Notes: a model not told the origin generated them from the letters alone. Positions 45,541 to 57,944 are shown, numbered from the stretch's first letter. The stretch is 64,000 nucleotides of DNA from Gigaspora rosea (GCA_003550325.1 QKWP01000239.1:95737-159736), one strand, 5' to 3'. Numbers and translations: made by a program.

Positions 45541-46339
45541 ATAAATACTTAAACTTTAAATAAGATTACTTAATACTTATCTGATTAAATTCAATCAAAT
45601 TTTTTTATTTTAATTCTATAAATAAAATAAAAAAAATTTTGATCGAATGTAAGTATTAAGTAATTTTTATTCTTTATTCAAAGTTTAAGTGTCTAATTAA
45701 ACTCAATCAAATTTTTTTTATAGATTTATAGAGTTAAAATAAAAATTTTTTATTAGATTTGGATAAATAAATATTATAAAATCTTTGATTAAAATTTTAA
45801 AAAAAAATATATATATAAAATTTATTATCATAGTTAAACTTTTAACAAGAATTTCTTAACAATTTTTTTATCCAAATTTGATAAAAATTTCTTTATTTTA
45901 ATTCTATAAATCTATAGAATTAAAATAAAAAATTTAATCAAATTTTGATCAGATAAGTGTCAAATAATCTTTAAAAGAAATTTTGTTGTAGTTTTTTTTT
46001 ATTTTATAAATATTTGATCTTTGAATAAAGATTATTTAATATTTATTTGATCAAATTTGATCAAAAAAAATTTTTTTTTTTTTAATTCTATTGATTTATA
46101 GAATTAAAATAAATCAAATTTGATTGAATAAGTATTGTTCAAAATTCAAGAATCTATAAAATAAAAACTGCAAAAAAATTTTTTAATGAATATTTTTTAA
46201 ATTTTTTTATTTTAATTATATAAGCTCATAAAATTAAAATAAAAAATTTTTATCAGATTTGGATAGATAGGTTTGAGAAAAGTTTAAAAGAAAAAAAAAG
46301 ATTTAAATCTTTTATCAAAGGTTTTTCGGCAATCATGGA
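45541..46339. repeat. AT-rich tandem repeat (TCAATCAAATTTTTTTATTT words)
   Basis: Loosely repeated words AAATTCAATCAAATTTTTTT, TTAATTCTATAAATC and AATAAAATAAAAAAA, with many local palindromes around CTATAGATTTATAG. No gene. Confidence 0.6.
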
Positions 46340-47484
46340 TAGCGTTGGCAAAATATGGATATGGGCAATATGGACCATTGGACATTGGGGTGTGCGGCGC
46401 ACTATGTAAAACAAAATTATGTATGGTATCATATAAAAATCTATTATCAAAGATTTTTTTAAGTTTTTGTGCAACCATGATGATCACCTATTAATTTATT
46501 AATTACAATGCCGCTACAACTAATGCTACGCTAATACAGTTAAAAATAATTAATTAATATTGATGTAAATAATTAATTAATATTGATGTAAAAATGACAT
46601 TTTAATTTAATAAATTATTGAAAATATTTGAGGCGACTTCAGGCCCAAATTGCTGTAAATTTAGTTCTTGAAGTGGTGTTTTTTGCCGATTCGCTTGCAT
46701 TTTTTTTGATGTTTTTTAAAACGTGCATTTTTTAAGTGAAATCGCTGTTTATTTGACCTATATATACCCATGTTTCTGGATTTAATTAGATGCACAGCTT
46801 TAACGGCACATAATTCCAATATGAAATTTTGAGAAAATTAATAGCAAGTTTTAAAGAACTGAACAATAGAACGAAATTTGCATTTTAATAAAGGAAAAAT
46901 TTACCAATTCATTTAAAAATTCGCTCAGCAAACCAAATAAAGTATAAAATTAAAATCGTTTTGAGAAAAAAAAAATTTTCCCATAAATATTTTTTAAAAA
47001 AAGATTCTATTACTTTATAGTCGTAATAAGAAAGAGTCGATTTATATTGAAATTTCCGGCAGAAAAGAAAAATTGCAGTCGGTGCATCTAAAAAAGTGTG
47101 ACCTAGCTTTATATATAAGTTTTATATATAAAAATACTTATCGATCATTACGTATATTAGTTTATAGTTTATCAATCGACAATCACTTAGAAATCTGTCA
47201 TAATAGACTTCACTATGATACCATACATAATTTTGATTTACATAGTGCGCCGCACACCCCAATTGGACATGAACATTTATAGACTATTTTCATATTGTCC
47301 ATATTTTTTTTATTGAATATAAGGCACTTAGTCCAAATAAAACGCATAGGCTACAGCTCCGAAATATTTCGAATATAACGCAAAATTGAGTCTAAAACTT
47401 GGGTGAATCTCCGGAATATTCAGCAAAGGAAAGATATGGACATGGATACTACTTGGATTGGACATAGTCCAAATGCCAACACTG
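46340..47484. mobile_element. hAT-type non-autonomous element, 1.15 kb
   Basis: Ends TAGCGTTGGCA and (reversed) CAGTGTTGGCA. Flanking octamers ATCATGGA (46332-46339) and ATCATGAA (47485-47492) agree at seven of eight positions. A second, longer internal inverted pair, GTGTGCGGCGCACTATGTAA and its complement, lies at about 46390-46430 and 47217-47258. No credible protein is encoded. Confidence 0.65.
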
Positions 47485-50362
47485 ATCATGAATCCCAATT
47501 TAATAAACTTTTTTTATTTTTACTTATATAAATACATAGGATAAAATAAAAAAATTTTATCGATTTAATCAAGTAGTTATTGAGAAACATTCGCTAAAAG
47601 TTTTAATACAATCTTATTTTGATAAGGTATATCCCGTGATCCTTTAAACGATGGTATATTCCCGGACTGAATTATATTGCGTATAAACAAGAGCTAATAC
47701 TCCCAAAACCCCAATTCTGCAAATTTTGTCAGAAAATGCTAATCACATGACCCAGATTTGTTCGGTGCTGCGCATACTGTATTACGCGTTTTCGTAATTT
47801 GACGATCATCGTGTAACCACATGATGATTTAAAAATCGCTGAATTTTCCAATATTCGCACTTTGTCGTTTGCAAAAAATTCGCACCAAGTCGCGTCGCTA
47901 ACAACTATGTTGGCTTTTTTTTTCTTTATAACCTGTTTTGGTCTTTGCTCTTGACTAGAACGGGTGATGGATTTTATATTTTTTTGTTTTACGATAACAT
48001 TTAAAGGTGAATTTGTTGAACACCTTTGAAGGTTATTATTCATTTCGTTTCTTGAACAATATATTAGCAACTTGTTGACTAATATATTGTTAGAGTATTC
48101 GACGCACATAAAATTTACTATTGCGCCTTTACTCTATTATTTTATAAGGGTTTTTTTGTTGTATTCTCTAGGATGGTTTTTTTTTTCTATAAACTTGGGG
48201 CTTACAGCTCATTGTTTTATGTCTCCTTTTCGGTAGATTTCTTTTACCCTACTTTATATTTATAATACGATTTCTTGGTGCTCAGTTGCAAATGACTTAT
48301 ATTAAATCGCTGATTCTGTAAGCAGGCTGCAAAATATCTCAAACTGCAATCTGTTCATCGATCAGCTACAAAAAAAATTTTTTTTAATAATATTAAGTTT
48401 CTAGATGTAACGAGAAACGTCTTGGGAAATTGTGGTGACGGTGTGCTTTCGCCGAAAGTTTGTATTGATTTAACTGAGTTTCGTTTATTGGGAACGAAAT
48501 GAAAGTCTTTCAAGCCTTACTCTACTAAATTTCAGGAATGACCGATACCCAGTTCAACCGGTCCTGATTTATGGTTTGGAATCTAAAAATTGATCTTAAA
48601 TTAGGGTAATTATTGTACCGAATATTGGTTTAAATATAGTATATACAGTTGATTTTATTAAAATATCTGATTTTTATGGTTTTTAATCTGTGTAAAGTTT
48701 TATTTTAGTATAGTTTTATCGACTAAATTTGAATATTAGCTATTAGGAAGTTAGTACTTAATCAACCAAGTTACACGCGATAGTTAGCTCCTTGATGTGA
48801 AAGTTTCCAAATTTAATAAATTCCAAATTTTAGTCCTTAGGTAACGAAAGACAATTTGCTACGTTAAAATTTATTTTTATATTACTGTTATATGTTTGTG
48901 ATGGCATAGTTTTCTGTTATCAATTAAACCTAATAGTCTAATTTTAAATAAGCTTAGATGAAATAAACAATTATGTAATAAATCTGTTTTTGCGACACTG
49001 ATTGATTGTTTATTTTTATAGATATTGATAGATTATCCAATTACGAATTATAGGATTTAATAGAAATGGTCTTTTATACGTTAATTAGAAACATTGACCA
49101 ATGATCAAGATTATCTACTTATACGTATCTCAAATAATATAAAGATAAAATATACAGCATATATTTTTTGTAAACCTGTTTTTTTAACTATTTTAAACCT
49201 GGTCAGTTTGCCATTGTCAGAATCGATTTTCTCCTTTTTTGAGAGACTACATCATCGATTAACCAATAAAATCGCAAATTTTTAATAAGCAAAAAAAAAA
49301 AAAGGTAACAAAAGAAACGAGTGTCTAAACTTGTCTTGAAACATTAATAAAACATGTAGGAGGAGCAATTTTACATATTTGCTTAAACCTTAGCCCTAAC
49401 TTTAATTTCTTCGCTTTAATGTTTTCCAAATAAGGAATTCGAAGATGGGTTGATAATATTTGTCATACTTGATTACGTCGTTATATGAAAAATTAGGCAT
49501 CCAGCAAAAATTTTTTGGGATAAAATATAGTATGTTTTAAATCAATCTATGGGTTAACATATTTGTATCCATGGCTCTGTAACCGCATTTTACAAAATTG
49601 TTAATAACTCAAAATTTTACCAGGGTAATCCCTGTTGTGTTACCAACAAAAAATGTTTCTCTCGCGATTTTGTATTAATTTTGACCAATTTTATTAATTA
49701 ATTGAGTTATATTTCATTTTTTTTTTATTTTATTGTATACTGTATATATTTCGGATTAAAATTTTAAACTACTTTGTTAATATAAATAATATTTGTACAC
49801 GGTGTCTATGTACACGGGTAATATAAAAACAACTGATATCTCAAAATTTCGACTATGAAACGACGACCTTTTGGTTTCTAACAAAAAAAAAAATTCCTCG
49901 TAAAATTTTGGTATAAACTAACCCTCGCTCCAATCTCAAACCTAACCATAAGTTGTAAAAATTGGTTCGACTGGATATTACACAGATTTCCCACCAATCA
50001 AAAACGAATTTTAAAGACTTAGCCGACTAAGGGTGTTCTCAAGCATCTAAATTAATAGGTCGGTGCACAAATTTTGATTAATGGAAAATAAATTATTCGG
50101 TCAAGCTGGTTCATATTATCGCAATGAAAAAAATAGTCGGATTGGTTAAATTTATGCAATATTTCATTCGTATATTTTGATCCATTGTTGATATCTTGAC
50201 CAAATCTTGATAATTTTAATACTATTCAAGATAATCATATCTCATTACTAAATTATCAACAATGGATGAGATGCAAATTTGATAAAAAAATTGCATAATA
50301 TCCGCATTTCGCAACATGAATCTCTGGCAACTCTAAGTCAGTCGATTTTTTTAAAAATTTGA
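47485..50362. other. long interval without a supported gene
   Basis: The 126-codon minus-strand frame at 47729-48109 (lysine-rich middle, QVIKKKKANIVVSDATW) has no recognisable domain and no splice context; I leave it uncalled. About 49790-49970 includes a TATACCAAAATTTTACGAGG block (minus strand) with degenerate TTAGG words, resembling the core of the telomere-like MITEs but without clear ends. Confidence 0.45.
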
Positions 50363-51333
50363 CTTAGGGTATCCTCAAGTAGCTCCTTCACAATGTGATT
50401 AGCAAATGGTCGAGATGTTGCTCAAATCATTACGATTAATTGAGTGGTTAATACGGTTTAATCGAAGAACGAATTGTTAAAAATTCATTGTGCGAAATGC
50501 GAAATGCGAAATTTAAATTTTAGCCAATCAGAGCAACTCTATGAAAGAGAGTATAGTAAAGTATTATTATTTAGATTATCTTGTCATTTTTTGCGTGTAA
50601 ATGAATTATTTATGATATAAACAAAAACTTAACCTGATCAGCAAATTATTGAGTTTAAATTTGCCTTCCAGATTACATAAGTAATAATATTCGTCATAGG
50701 GAATAATTAGTATGTGTAAATATTGGGTAAAAAATAAGTAATTATTACTTACATTATTACCTTGCCCAGCTCAAATTGAGAGAACGGCCTTAATCGATTC
50801 TTTGGCTATATATAGGAATAGTCGGAAGATTTAGGAAAACTAGTATAATAAAACTATAACTTTATAATAGCGGGTGTCGGGGAAATTCGGGATATACGAT
50901 ATTTTGTATACTAAACTTTGCATAGCCGGCTAAGCCGATTCTTAAATTAATTTAGGTCGACTACAAACACTGCATGTCGGCAAATATACCACCAATTAGA
51001 AGGATTTTAATCACGCTGATCTAGAAGCATTTTTACTTTGGTAAGTTTAGAAAACAGAGAGTTCTTAAAACACCTCACACTCAATAGATCGAGGAAGATT
51101 CTATTATTTGGTAGTTGAATAAAATGACCAAATGAGTTATCATTTCGATGAAAGAAAAGAAAAAGGCAGATTTTATTTTTTTTTTCATAAGAGTTGTTCT
51201 AGTTGGTTAAAATTTTAAATCCTATTTCGCACCATGAAATTTTTAGTAAAATCGTTCTAAAGATCACTAATTAATCGCAATGATTGAGAAACTTCTCGAT
51301 TAATGGCAAATTCACTAAGGGAGCTACTTGAGA
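50363..51333. mobile_element. putative DNA element with GGG...TCTCAAGTAGCTCC ends
   Basis: Left arm GGGTATCCTCAAGTAGCTCC continues to ATTACGATTAATTGAG; the right arm (reversed) reads GGGAGTTCTCAAGTAGCTCC continuing to ATTGCGATTAATTAG. Arms are about 80 bp and imperfect. A third related left end (GGGTGTTCTCAAG) occurs near 50029. The right end lies about 130 bp before the NDUFA13 start codon. Ends are good to a few bases. Confidence 0.55.
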
Positions 51334-51463
51334 ACTCCCAAAGTCTGTTAAGAATATGTACAATAAAACCAAGATATACATTTCAACACTCGAAAAAAAA
51401 TGGGAATGGGATTTGTATACCCGCATACTCAATGATTTACATTTTATAATGTAGCAATAATAA

Positions 51464-51947
51464 ATGGATGCAGATAAAACACTACGAACACAAGACCTTC
51501 CACGAACTGGTGGATTTCCCTCTGTTCGATATAAAAGAAATTTACCAAAAAAAGGACCTTCAGGACTTGTTTTATTTACAGTTCTTGGCGCCATTAGCGT
51601 TTATGGTTTTTATCGAGTAGGACAAGGAAATTTGGAGAAACGGTAAAAATCTTTTACCGACAATTTTTAAAATACATTAATGAAAATAATTTAATACAAA
51701 TAAATCTAATTTTATATAATTTGTGAATAATAGAGAACTTCGCCGTGAACACCTTTGGTCGCGCATACATTTAGTTCCGTTGCTTACAGCTGAATTGGAT
51801 CGCGATACGTATCGTCGTAATTGTGCCGCATTAGCACGTGAAGCTGAAATAATGAAAGACGTACCAGGATGGAAAGTAGGCGAAAGTGTTTATAATACTA
51901 AGAGATATGTAGGACCAACTCAAATTGTAGTCCCTGAACAAAGTTAA
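51464..51947 (+). CDS. NDUFA13: NADH:ubiquinone oxidoreductase subunit NDUFA13 (B16.6/GRIM-19)
   Basis: Accessory subunit of mitochondrial complex I, a single-span inner-membrane protein needed for assembly. Two exons: 51464-51642 and 51734-51947, with a 91 bp GT-AG intron splitting an Arg codon; 130 residues, a normal fungal length. The N-terminus shows the family pattern QDLPRTGGFPSVRYKRNLP then GPSG, followed by the membrane span LVLFTVLGAISVYGFYRVGQ and the conserved charged stretch across the splice junction, NLEKRELRREHLWSRIHLVP. The C-terminal part has LLTAELDRDTYRR...MKDVPGWKVGESVYNTKRYV. The first ATG gives exactly this start. It is convergent with the NSRP1 gene, with 234 bp between stop codons. 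A putative DNA element ends about 130 bp upstream. Confidence 0.95.
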
Positions 51948-52181
51948 TTATTGAAAGAAACGGTAATATGTTAGTATCATTGTACTATATAAAACAATAT
52001 AAATAAGACATTTTAGGTAATTTTTACAATTAAAAATGAATTAAATTCGATCTTTTTTTTTACTAATTACTGTAATTGATTCATTATAGGATCAAAATTT
52101 TGATCATTCAAAAAAAATATATTTAAAATAAAACGAACCATTAAAACAATGATACAATCTACTAAATTGATGTAAATAAAT
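51948..52181. other. convergent intergenic spacer
   Basis: Shared 3' region of NDUFA13 and the NSRP1-like gene. AATAAA-like words are present on both strands; no other feature. Confidence 0.5.
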
Positions 52182-53539
52182 TTATAACTGAGTCTTCTTT
52201 TTTCTAGCTAAATATCTAGCCTTTGCATCGGATATAGCTTGTTCATCGTTCTTTCTTGCGAATTGTTTTAAAATTTCTTCCTCTCGGGCTTTTTCCTCTA
52301 ATTCTTTTTTCTCTTGAGTTTCCAAAATTTGTCGTTCCAGTTCTTTGCTCTGTCGTTCACGTCGCCTTATTTCATTACGATGCTTCGAACTATATCTATC
52401 CTCATTATCATTTTGATTGTAATAATTTGTCCGTGAATTTATGTTATGCGACAATTTTGATAGATTCGTTTGCTTTTTGGTAACATTTAGTCCTGGTGAC
52501 AAGAGTTGTCTTTTATCTACTATTTGTTCGTCATCGTTCAATATTACCATTTTGCCAGTCGCCCGTGCTTTATCCGCAAGTTCTTTATCAGTTTTTAAAT
52601 GTTTATTATCTTCATCAGAATCGTCTGATGCTGAACTGGAACGTGTGCGTTTTTCTATTTTTTTAGATGATAATGCCGAACGACTCGCTTCAATGGCTGC
52701 AGCCTTTGCTGAACTGGTTTGATCCAATAAATTTCGATAAAAATTGGCCATATTTTTCCCTCCCGCTCCATCGTTTTTTTCTAAGTATGATAAATTGGCA
52801 AATTAACTTTATTATTTACTATTTATTACAAACATTGACTTAAATATAGTATAGTTTAACTATACCTCTTTGTTTTTCTTCTTCTTCAGCTTTTCTCAAT
52901 TCCTCCTGTTGTGCCTTATATCTATTATTTTCAAAAAAATAAATTAATATATTTTTAAAATGTTTAGGCAAGGTTTAATTATATAAAAAAGACTTACGCT
53001 GATGTGACGAAAGTTTCTTTATCATCAAATTCATCACCTTCAGCCTCTCGTTCTTTTTGAATTTTACGTTCTTGGGCACGAATATAATCTCGTTGTCGAG
53101 TTTCTGCGGCTTTTAATATCTCTTCAACATATTTAGGCTATAAGAGTAATATTATTAATTCTTCGAATTATATAATATCGAAATATAACGTACAAAGTAA
53201 AAAAAAAAAAAAAAGGGATCATACCTTTTTGACGCTACCATCGTTCTTCCCCTTAAGCACTTCCTTTCTTTTTCGTTCAACACTTTTCATATCATCATAT
53301 ACTTCATCATATGCGAACACGGTAGGATCTTCTTCTAAAGCTTCTTTATACTTTTCTTGAATTGACTGATTTATTGCTTTGGAAGATAATAATTGTTGAT
53401 TAACAGTTTTGGTGTAGTGGTTTTTATCAGAGCCAGTATCAAGGCTAGAATCTTCATTATTGTCCTCTTCTGTGAAAACCGAAATTCTTTTTATGGGTGT
53501 TTTTTTAGATCCGCCTAAATTAAGGCCGTATTTAAGCAT
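52182..53539 (-). CDS. NSRP1: NSRP1/CCDC55-type nuclear speckle splicing regulator
   Basis: Predicted nuclear protein that regulates alternative splicing in animals. Four exons on the minus strand: 53539-53225, 53137-52998, 52921-52866, 52780-52182, all GT-AG with consistent phase; 369 residues. The N-terminus MLKYGLNLGGSKK matches the family start (KYGL...). The hallmark region follows: DPTVFAYDEVYDDMKS and ERKRKEVLKGK, then PKYVEEILKAAETRQRDYIR, ERKIQKEREAEGDEFDDKET, FVTSAYKAQQEELRKAEEEE and NMANFYRNLLDQ. These highly charged helices form the coiled-coil DUF2040 region. The C-terminus is Lys/Glu/Ser-rich, with KKIEKRTRSSSASDDSDE and RRRERQSKELERQI, and likely disordered with nuclear-localisation character. 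Start at the only upstream ATG in frame. Orthology is inferred from motifs. Confidence 0.92.
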
Positions 53540-54814
53540 TATAAAAACAAAAAAGAAAAAAGAGTACCTACGTACGTAATTTTATGTGTCACATTTTTAG
53601 TGAATGATCTCTGATATAAAAATTATATATCTTTAATAATTTAGATGATTCCTGCACAATTATAAATAAAGGCCTTCTGGCCCTTCGGAAACGATGGTTT
53701 CTGCTTTACCTAAAATAAGTACTTATACAAATTATAAACCACATTTCTTTACCACTTGTCAAATCTAACACGCCTTTTCGACCCGAAATAACTCTTTGCC
53801 ACAAAACCACGCCCGTTCAAACAACAAACTCTCCCGAAATAACTCTTTGCCACAAAACCACGCCGTTCAAACAACAAACTCCCTGAATTTCCACACAATA
53901 ATGCAAGTCTTTGCTTTTAGTAAAATGACTCCAAGGAGAAGGCAGAAGTTAATTTTTAAAGAACAAGTCCTGCGGTGCGGGCATTCGCTCTTTTTATACC
54001 ACCACCCGACCCTTGGTGATCACATAGCAACGAAAAAATTGAAAACAAATGAGGCGATTTATTGGATTGGCCGCACTTTAATCGCTAATGATCCAACTGA
54101 CCTTCCGATATTACGTGAGATGATGGAAGCATAATTATGCAAAAAAATATATCAACAATAATCAATAGATTTTGGTTCAAAATTATAATTTTTGTATACA
54201 GTTATTTTGTCTATAGTAATTATACAAAAAAAAAAAGTATCTAAAGAACATTTATTAATCAATAGAATTAAAAGCAGCAAAACAAGTTCACAAAACAAGT
54301 TCATAAATACTTATTTTCAACAATAATAATCAATAGATTTTGGTTCAAAATTATAATTTTTGTATACAGTTATTTTGTCTAATATACAGGACACAAAAAT
54401 AAATTTTTTTTTATAAAGTGGCATACAATTATAGTCTTAACTATTAATGTTGATTTATTAATTATGAATATTTGATCCAATGCAGTAAATGGTGCAGTTT
54501 GTAGAAACGTGGTAAGATTAGATTGTTTGAACTATCTGGGGTACACATGTAATGTTGTTAGACAAACCTTTTTGCAAAATGACAAAAGACAAAATCTACT
54601 TTCTCAAATGACAAAACCTCTGGTGAAACTGACAAAACCTGCAAAACCTGTAAAATCTGCAAAACCTCTATAAAGACAAATTTCTTATAGATGGTAAAAT
54701 TTCTGATAAAAGTTAAAGCCCTCTATAAAGAATAAAGCCTTAAAGGCTGTTATTGTTTTATGTAAAGTTATTAATTTTTGATTAAAAACTTATCATTGTA
54801 AGATATAAAGCTAT
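53540..54814. other. intergenic with direct repeats and one uncalled open frame
   Basis: A duplicated word of about 53 bp (CCCGAAATAACTCTTTGCCA...GTTCAAACAACAAACTC) lies at about 53781-53885 and forms the start of an open frame at 53796-54134. Its C-terminal half (MTPRRRQKLIFKEQVLRCGH... NEAIYWIGRTLIANDPTDLP) could be a genuine exon, but I cannot assign it. A second direct repeat of about 65 bp (AATCAATAGATTTTGGTTCA...) lies at about 54155-54217 and 54325-54382. Confidence 0.4.
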
Positions 54815-55171
54815 TGTTAAAAAAACATATAAAATTACTATAAGCTTTGAAACTTTGATGTTTCTTCCCCTACATATTAACTTAAAATTAAATTTTTTGG
54901 GAATATAGAGCAAGGGGAGAAAAAAAATTAAACCTAAAAATCAAATTAAAATTTCACCAATTTTGCACAAACCGAAAATGGAACTTCGCCAAAAACAAAT
55001 ATTTAACAATTTTAAGACAATGAGTATGTGTAAAATCATGTTCTGAACAATTTTACTTAGGCGACAGAAGTAGGTTACCTTGTAAGAAAAATGGGTTACC
55101 TATGTACTAAAGTAAATTTTTTTGAGTTTTCAATATAAAACCCCTTTTTTTATCAAGATAACCTACATTGG

Positions 55172-55425
55172 GCACTTAAGCAAAGTCGTTCAGCATGCAA
55201 TTTTACTAATATTTGAGGTCAAAACGCGGTTTTGACTATTTACTAGATGAAAAATGGAGTCAAAGTTAGAAAAAAAATTTTTTTTTAAAGAATTTTTTTA
55301 GAAAACAATTTTTTTTTAACTTTGACCCTAATTTTCACCTAGTAAATGGCTAAAAAAACACATTTTGATTCTTAACACAAGTAAAATTGCATTCTAAACA
55401 ACTTTGCTTAAGGGTAGGGTAAACA
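55172..55425. repeat. inner palindrome of the fold-back element
   Basis: CTTAAGCAAAGTCGTTCAGC and ATGCAATTTTACT, through GGTCAAAAC and TTTACTAG to CAAAGTTA, is mirrored by the right half ending GTAAAATTGCATTCTAAACA. Its words AATTTTACTTAGG/AATTTTACT echo the outer arms, so it is probably a related element inserted into the first. Confidence 0.75.
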
Positions 55426-55591
55426 TAGATCATTTATTATATGATTTTAGTGGTACAATAAGATTTATATAAAAAATTTTAATAAATATAGTATATGAAA
55501 AAATTATACTTCTATATGTCGTAAAGTTTTTCTAAGTTGGCTCAAATTTTCTCTAGTTACACAAAAATGATTAATTCTGATTGGTTGAATC

Positions 55592-56570
55592 TAGAGATGG
55601 GCAAAATGTAGCATTTTATACAAATACGGCATTCATGCAGCATGCAAGCATTAATGCAACATGCATCTATACAAAAAAATTTTTTTTTAAAAAATTTTAA
55701 TTTTTCTGTCGAAAGTAAAAATCAAAAGTCAATTAATAAAAAGTTTTCCAATACTTATAAAAATTTTGTGGTAAGTGTATTTTGATCTGCTAAATAAGTT
55801 TACTTAAGCGATTTTAATCAATTTGCTTGGTAAATTTAGACAAAAGTATGTAGCGACTTTTGTTGATTGTGGGGCAAATATATTTTTTTAAAAAATTTTA
55901 ATTTTCTATCAAATGTAAAAATCAAAAGTCAATTAATAAAAAATTCTCCAATACTTATAAAAATTTTATGGTAAGTGTATTTTGACCTGCTGAATAAGTT
56001 TACTTAAGTAATTTACTTAGTAAAATTTAGACTTTACTATGTAGTGACTTTTGTTGATTATGGGTGGCTTATTTTTAGAACAAAGACATTTTTGAGTTTT
56101 TTTAAATATTATAAAATTTGATTGGTCAATAGTCCTATCACTAGGGGAGTCAGGACCTATGTAAACTCTAATCACGTAATTTACTGCACTTCCCTAATTA
56201 GTAAAATTTTGTTAATTATAAAAGTTTATAGAATTTTATCAATAAAATTCTATAAACTCTTATTATTCAAAAATTTTACTAATTAATTCTAACTTAATGC
56301 ACTAAGTAAACATGTTTAGCGCCTAAAAATATATTAAATCAGCAGAATTGTTTTTATTTTACTTAACATTTGGAAAAAAAATGCTTAAATTTGAATTTTT
56401 TGATGAAGCATTAGCCTTAGATTAGTTTTTATCTTATGTGCACTTTATATATTATTTGTTAGATGAAATTTGTTATGGGCAAAATGCAGCATTTTAAAAA
56501 ATTTCATGCAGCATGCAGCATTCATGCAAATGCATGCAGCTATGCAATCATGTGAAAGTACCCATCTCTA
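55592..56570. mobile_element. hAT-type element (TAGAGATGGGC ends) nested in the fold-back loop
   Basis: 979 bp, TAGAGATGGGCAAAATG at the left and GTACCCATCTCTA at the right, with a perfect 8-bp target duplication GTTGAATC (55584-55591 and 56571-56578). The inside contains an internal duplication (about 55670-55860 and 55875-56060, ATCAAAAGTCAATTAATAAA...CAATACTTATAAAAATTTT) and GCATGCAGCATTCATGCA words near both ends. No open frame of note. Same TIR family as 10965-11177. Confidence 0.9.
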
Positions 56571-57254
56571 GTTGAATCTATATTGTTTACAATTGTGATT
56601 GGTCGATTATCTGATTTCATATAATCACAACGTAATCACTATTAAAAATGATTTACGTTTACCCTACCCTTAAGCGCCCAAAGTAGGTTATCTTGATAAA
56701 AAAATAGGAAACTCAAAAAAATTTACTTTAGTACATGGGTAATCCATTTTTCTTACAAGGTAACCTACTTTTGTCACCTAAGTAAAATTGTTCAAACCAT
56801 GATTTTACACATATTTATTGTTTTAAAATTATTAAATATTTGTTTTTAGTGAAGTTACATTTTTTGTTTTGTGCAAAATTGATAAAATTTTAATTTGATT
56901 TTTAGGCTCAATTTTTTCTTCTTCTCTTGCTTTATATTTCCAAAACATTTAATTTTAAGTTAATATATAGAGGAAGAAACATCAAAGATTCAAAGCTTAT
57001 AGTAATTTTATATATTTTTTTTATAAATTTCATATATAGAAAATTTTGTTGTGACATATCATATGACTGCTATCAAAAACTGGTTTTAACTTGTTTTTAG
57101 CACTACAAAAAAATCTAACACCCATAATTATTACTAACTTCTTGACATATTTTTTTAAAAAATTAAATATAAAATATTAAATTCTTTGCTTTAAAATGAA
57201 AATTTGGACATTGAAAATATCGTAAATGTTTTTTTTACAACATGTATATATCAT

Positions 57255-57554
57255 ACTAGTAGTGTTCAACACCAGTAAATACAAATTATAATATGCAAAA
57301 AATTTTTTTGCTGTTACGGTTAGGGTTAAAATTAGTGTTAGGGTTTGGGTTAAATTAGTATATACCAAAATTTTGCAAGGAATTTTTTTTGTTAAAACGT
57401 GAAAATAGGTTTCTTGGACAAAATTTTTCGATATAGACAATTTTTGAGAAAAACACATCTTTTCGAAAAATTCAGATTACACCTAATCTTCACATTTTAC
57501 AAATTTTATGAATTTTGATTAACCAAAACATATATAGTGTTGAACACTAGTAGT
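57255..57554 (+). mobile_element. MITE with ACTAGTAGTGTTCAACAC ends and telomere-like core
   Basis: 300 bp between ACTAGTAGTGTTCAACAC and its near complement. The interior reads GCAAAAAATTTTTTTGCTG, GGTTAGGGTTAAAATTAG, GTTAGGGTTTGGG, then TATACCAAAATTTTGCAAGG and a T-run. The core matches the elements at 37711 and 18772. Confidence 0.8.
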
Positions 57555-57944
57555 GTGCTTTATCAATATCCTTTTTTTAATATAAAAAAAATGCATTTTA
57601 TTTAACTATAGTATATTAGCAAATTTATAATAGTACAATTTTTCAAAAGATCTTGTGAACCTGCAAATTTTTCAAAAAATTTTGCATATACAATATATTT
57701 TGAAACATTTCGCAATGTATTTCAAAATATTTCAGATTTTGAAATATTTCAAAAATGTTTTCGAAAGTAAATTTGAAATATTTTTGAACGGACTAGCTGG
57801 ATCAGTAGATACATAACCTGGGTCATATCAAGAACACATTGGACTATATTTTCAAAATACTTGAATATATCGAAGTTAATCTGCAAATTTTTATTACAAA
57901 ATTAGATTAGATCTTTTGTTTATAAATTAGATTTTTTATTCATA
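57555..57944. other. AT-rich spacer with TTTCGAAAT words
   Basis: Contains fragments of the TTTCGAAATA-type microsatellite; no gene. Confidence 0.45.

Larger units (their letters stand above)
54815..57024. mobile_element. large fold-back element with about 360 bp inverted arms
   Basis: The left arm (54815-55172) starts ATAAAATTACTATAAGCTTT and the right arm (56665-57024) is its diverged complement. Matching blocks include ACTTTGATGTTTCTTCC, AATTTTACTTAGG, GTAGGTTACCTTGTAAGAAA and TATCAAGATAACCTAC. The loop contains a second palindrome (55172-55425) and a hAT element (55592-56570). No transposase is present, so it is non-autonomous. Confidence 0.8.

Noticed and set aside
47729-48109. 126-codon minus-strand frame
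   Set aside because: Longest frame in its interval, but without recognisable domain, introns or neighbours; chance cannot be excluded.
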